Translations under genes and position numbers: made by a program
Part shown: positions 62,480-64,000 of the stretch, piece by piece
How positions within the stretch are numbered: position 1 is the stretch's first letter
How the letters are laid out: every line of letters begins with the position of its first letter
Assembly: GCF_020524005.1 (NCBI RefSeq)
Contig: NZ_JAIVKK010000003.1
Coordinates: forward strand, 62,001-126,000
Direction: 5' to 3'
Length of the DNA stretch: 64,000 nucleotides
Source: Microbulbifer aggregans
Lineage (GTDB): Bacteria > Pseudomonadota > Gammaproteobacteria > Pseudomonadales > Cellvibrionaceae
The notes under the pieces: generated by a model
The model's database searches: none
What the model was told of the DNA's origin: nothing
Seen by the model: only the letters and a program-made list of their open reading frames with translations

Positions 62480-62925
62480 GCCTGGCACATTTCCTGCAAC
62501 AACACCGCGGCCGCCTGGAAGGACTCGCGCAGCTCTTGCGCGAGGAACGCCAGCAGTTGAGCGCGGGCGAAATCGATGGAGCGCGCCTGGCAGATCTCGC
62601 CAGGCGCAAACAGCACAGCCTGGAAGAAATCAATCACTTCGAGCGGCAGCGTCGCCAGACACTGCAACGGCTGGGCTACAAGGACGACCGCAGCGGCGAT
62701 GTAGATGCCGCTCAGGATGCCGGTTGTCTCGACCAGTGGCACAACCTCGTCGCACTCGCGAGTGAAGCGGCGGAGCTGAACCGCACCAATGGCACAATGA
62801 TAGGAATCCGTACCGAGAGCAATCAGCGGCTGCTGAACGCATTGCAGGAAGCAGCGGGCAAAGGACTTTACGGCCCCGACGGCCGTGCCCGAAACCATAC
62901 CGGCAAGGTCAACTCCCGAGCCTGA
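62476..62925 (+). CDS. flgN: Flagellar export chaperone FlgN
   Basis: A 149-residue chaperone for FlgK and FlgL. It is helical with LLREERQQLSAGEIDGARLA and LARRKQHSLEEINHFERQRR, then NRTNGTMIGIRTESNQRLLN, the FlgN motif region. It overlaps flgM as ATGA. Confidence 0.9.
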   Translation: MSLAHFLQQHRGRLEGLAQLLREERQQLSAGEIDGARLADLARRKQHSLEEINHFERQRRQTLQRLGYKDDRSGDVDAAQDAGCLDQWHNLVALASEAAELNRTNGTMIGIRTESNQRLLNALQEAAGKGLYGPDGRARNHTGKVNSRA

Positions 62926-62982
62926 CATGCAGCGGCGACCACACGCCACTGCGCTTTCGAATATCACTAAGGAGTCCACAGC

Positions 62983-64000
62983 GTGACACCAGTTGGTCAA
63001 GCAATTAGTGACGACACCCTGGACGTATTGCTGGCCTGCCGGCCGGTGTATACCCGCAACCAGGATGTCGCCGCCTTTGAACTACTGCTGCAGGGCGAGC
63101 ACGGCAACAAAAGTGCCACCCTGAAAGAGCTCGAAACCAGCAGCCCGATCATTCTCGGCAACTACAACCAGGTCTATCAGCACGGCCAAACCAAGCGCGT
63201 GCCGGGCTTTCTGAAAATCACCGACGATGTGATTTTTGCTACCGCCCTGCCCGACCTGCCGCAGAAGCATTACATTCTGGAAGTGGGCGACGACGTACTG
63301 CTGACTTCCGAGCGCGTAGAGCGCCTGCGGGATATGGCCAAGCGTGGCTATCGCATCGCCCTGTCCAGTTACGATCCGGATGATGTGGAGCTGGACGCAA
63401 TGCTGGATGTTGCGCATATCGTCAAGCTCGACACGCGCACCATGAGCGACGAGCAGCTGCGCACAGCAATGACCAAACTGCGTATGTACGGTGTGGAAAC
63501 CCTGGCCGACAACCTGGACAGCAAAGCGCGCTTTACCGCCTGTCTGGAACTCGGTTTTACCTACTACCAGGGCGACTTCCTCAGCGCACCGGAACCGGTA
63601 AAAGGCAAAAAGATCAGTGGCAACAAAGTCCTGCTACTGGAGCTCTTGAGCGAACTACAGAATCCGGCGGCATCCCCACTCAAGCTGGAAGAAATTGCAC
63701 TTCGCGACGCCAAGCTGACCTACCGTATCCTCAAGCTGGTGAATTCCGCGGCCGTAAGCCTGCACCGGGAAGTAAGCTCTATTTCCCACGCCATCGGCCT
63801 GCTGGGCATGAAAGAAATCCAGCGCTGGGCCAGCCTGTTCCTGATTGAAGGCGAGCGAGGCAAACCGGAAGAGCTCACCCGCAAAATGCTGGTGCGCGGC
63901 CGTATGTGCGAAGTACTGGCCGAGGTATGTGGCAACCGCAATGCCGCCGACAACTTCATCGTGGGCCTGCTGTCCCTGCTCGACGCCATGATGGACATTT
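62983..64000 (+). CDS. EAL-HDOD protein, partial (runs off the window)
   Basis: Starts at GTG 62983, eight bases after AAGGAG, and continues past the right edge (339 residues visible). The first ~200 residues form a degenerate EAL domain: the signature is ELL at 33-35, and the metal-binding residues of active c-di-GMP phosphodiesterases are not seen. From about residue 205 the HDOD domain begins (LLLELLSELQNPAAS, LRDAKLTYRILKLVNSAAVS, ISHAIGLLGMKEIQRWASLF). This pairing (YuxH/CdgJ type) is usually a regulatory protein affecting motility. Its place after flgMN fits that. Confidence 0.85.
   Translation, partial: MTPVGQAISDDTLDVLLACRPVYTRNQDVAAFELLLQGEHGNKSATLKELETSSPIILGNYNQVYQHGQTKRVPGFLKITDDVIFATALPDLPQKHYILEVGDDVLLTSERVERLRDMAKRGYRIALSSYDPDDVELDAMLDVAHIVKLDTRTMSDEQLRTAMTKLRMYGVETLADNLDSKARFTACLELGFTYYQGDFLSAPEPVKGKKISGNKVLLLELLSELQNPAASPLKLEEIALRDAKLTYRILKLVNSAAVSLHREVSSISHAIGLLGMKEIQRWASLFLIEGERGKPEELTRKMLVRGRMCEVLAEVCGNRNAADNFIVGLLSLLDAMMDI

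Overview
The window looks like the chromosome of a marine, heterotrophic gammaproteobacterium, possibly Microbulbifer or a relative. That placement is an inference from gene content and protein style; no rRNA is present to settle it. It holds three large surface-structure loci: a capsule locus, a fimbrial locus and a nearly complete flagellar locus.

Region 1 (149-18869, all minus strand) is an ABC-transporter-dependent (group 2 type) capsule locus. Read in the direction of transcription it begins with the export genes kpsM-kpsT-kpsE-kpsD, continues with the dTDP-L-rhamnose genes rfbA-rfbC-rfbD-rfbB, then a strain-specific block (a KpsC/KpsS-like transferase, a stand-alone accessory domain, glycosyltransferases, two sulfotransferase-like proteins and an SGNH-like protein), with the complete KDO pathway kdsA-kdsC-kdsB-kdsD embedded in it. 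The product is probably a rhamnose-containing, possibly sulfated capsule on a KDO linker. The strain-specific and KDO part (about 2.3-10.4 kb) is clearly AT-richer than its surroundings. The spacers between the rhamnose genes carry REP-like palindromes, including a six-unit 41-bp array.

Region 2 (19233-22277) holds tRNA-Ala(GGC), galU (UDP-glucose supply) and gltX. A perfect CRP-type palindrome lies before galU, and a second REP array, with a 53-bp period, lies after gltX.

Region 3 (22603-27902) is a chaperone-usher fimbria locus split into two convergent units. Pilin, usher and two-domain tip adhesin are on the plus strand; a small pilin-like protein and the chaperone are on the minus strand.

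Region 4 (28257-64000) is the flagellar locus. The master regulator is FlhDC, and several arrangements recall enterics: fliE divergent from fliF, flgA divergent from flgB, and FlgM/FliA control. The order is flhDC; fliD-fliS-fliT-fliK-like-fhlB; two near-identical flagellins; a 1137-residue TPR/O-GlcNAc-transferase/FkbM/methyltransferase fusion; flaG; fliE; fliFGHIJK; fliLMNOPQR; flgBCDEFGHIJKL; flgA; flgMN; and a partial EAL-HDOD protein. Six sigma-28 promoters of the form TAAAGnnn-N11-GCCGAnnn can be read, before fliD, both flagellin genes, flaG, flgK and flgM. flhA, full-length flhB, fliA, mot and che genes are not in the window.

The best candidate for something not well described is the four-part glycosyltransferase/methyltransferase fusion next to the twin flagellins. 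Also notable are an accessory domain shared by three capsule proteins, a 114-bp inverted-repeat element inside the fliP-fliQ gap, and a triplicated TTG start region in fliP.
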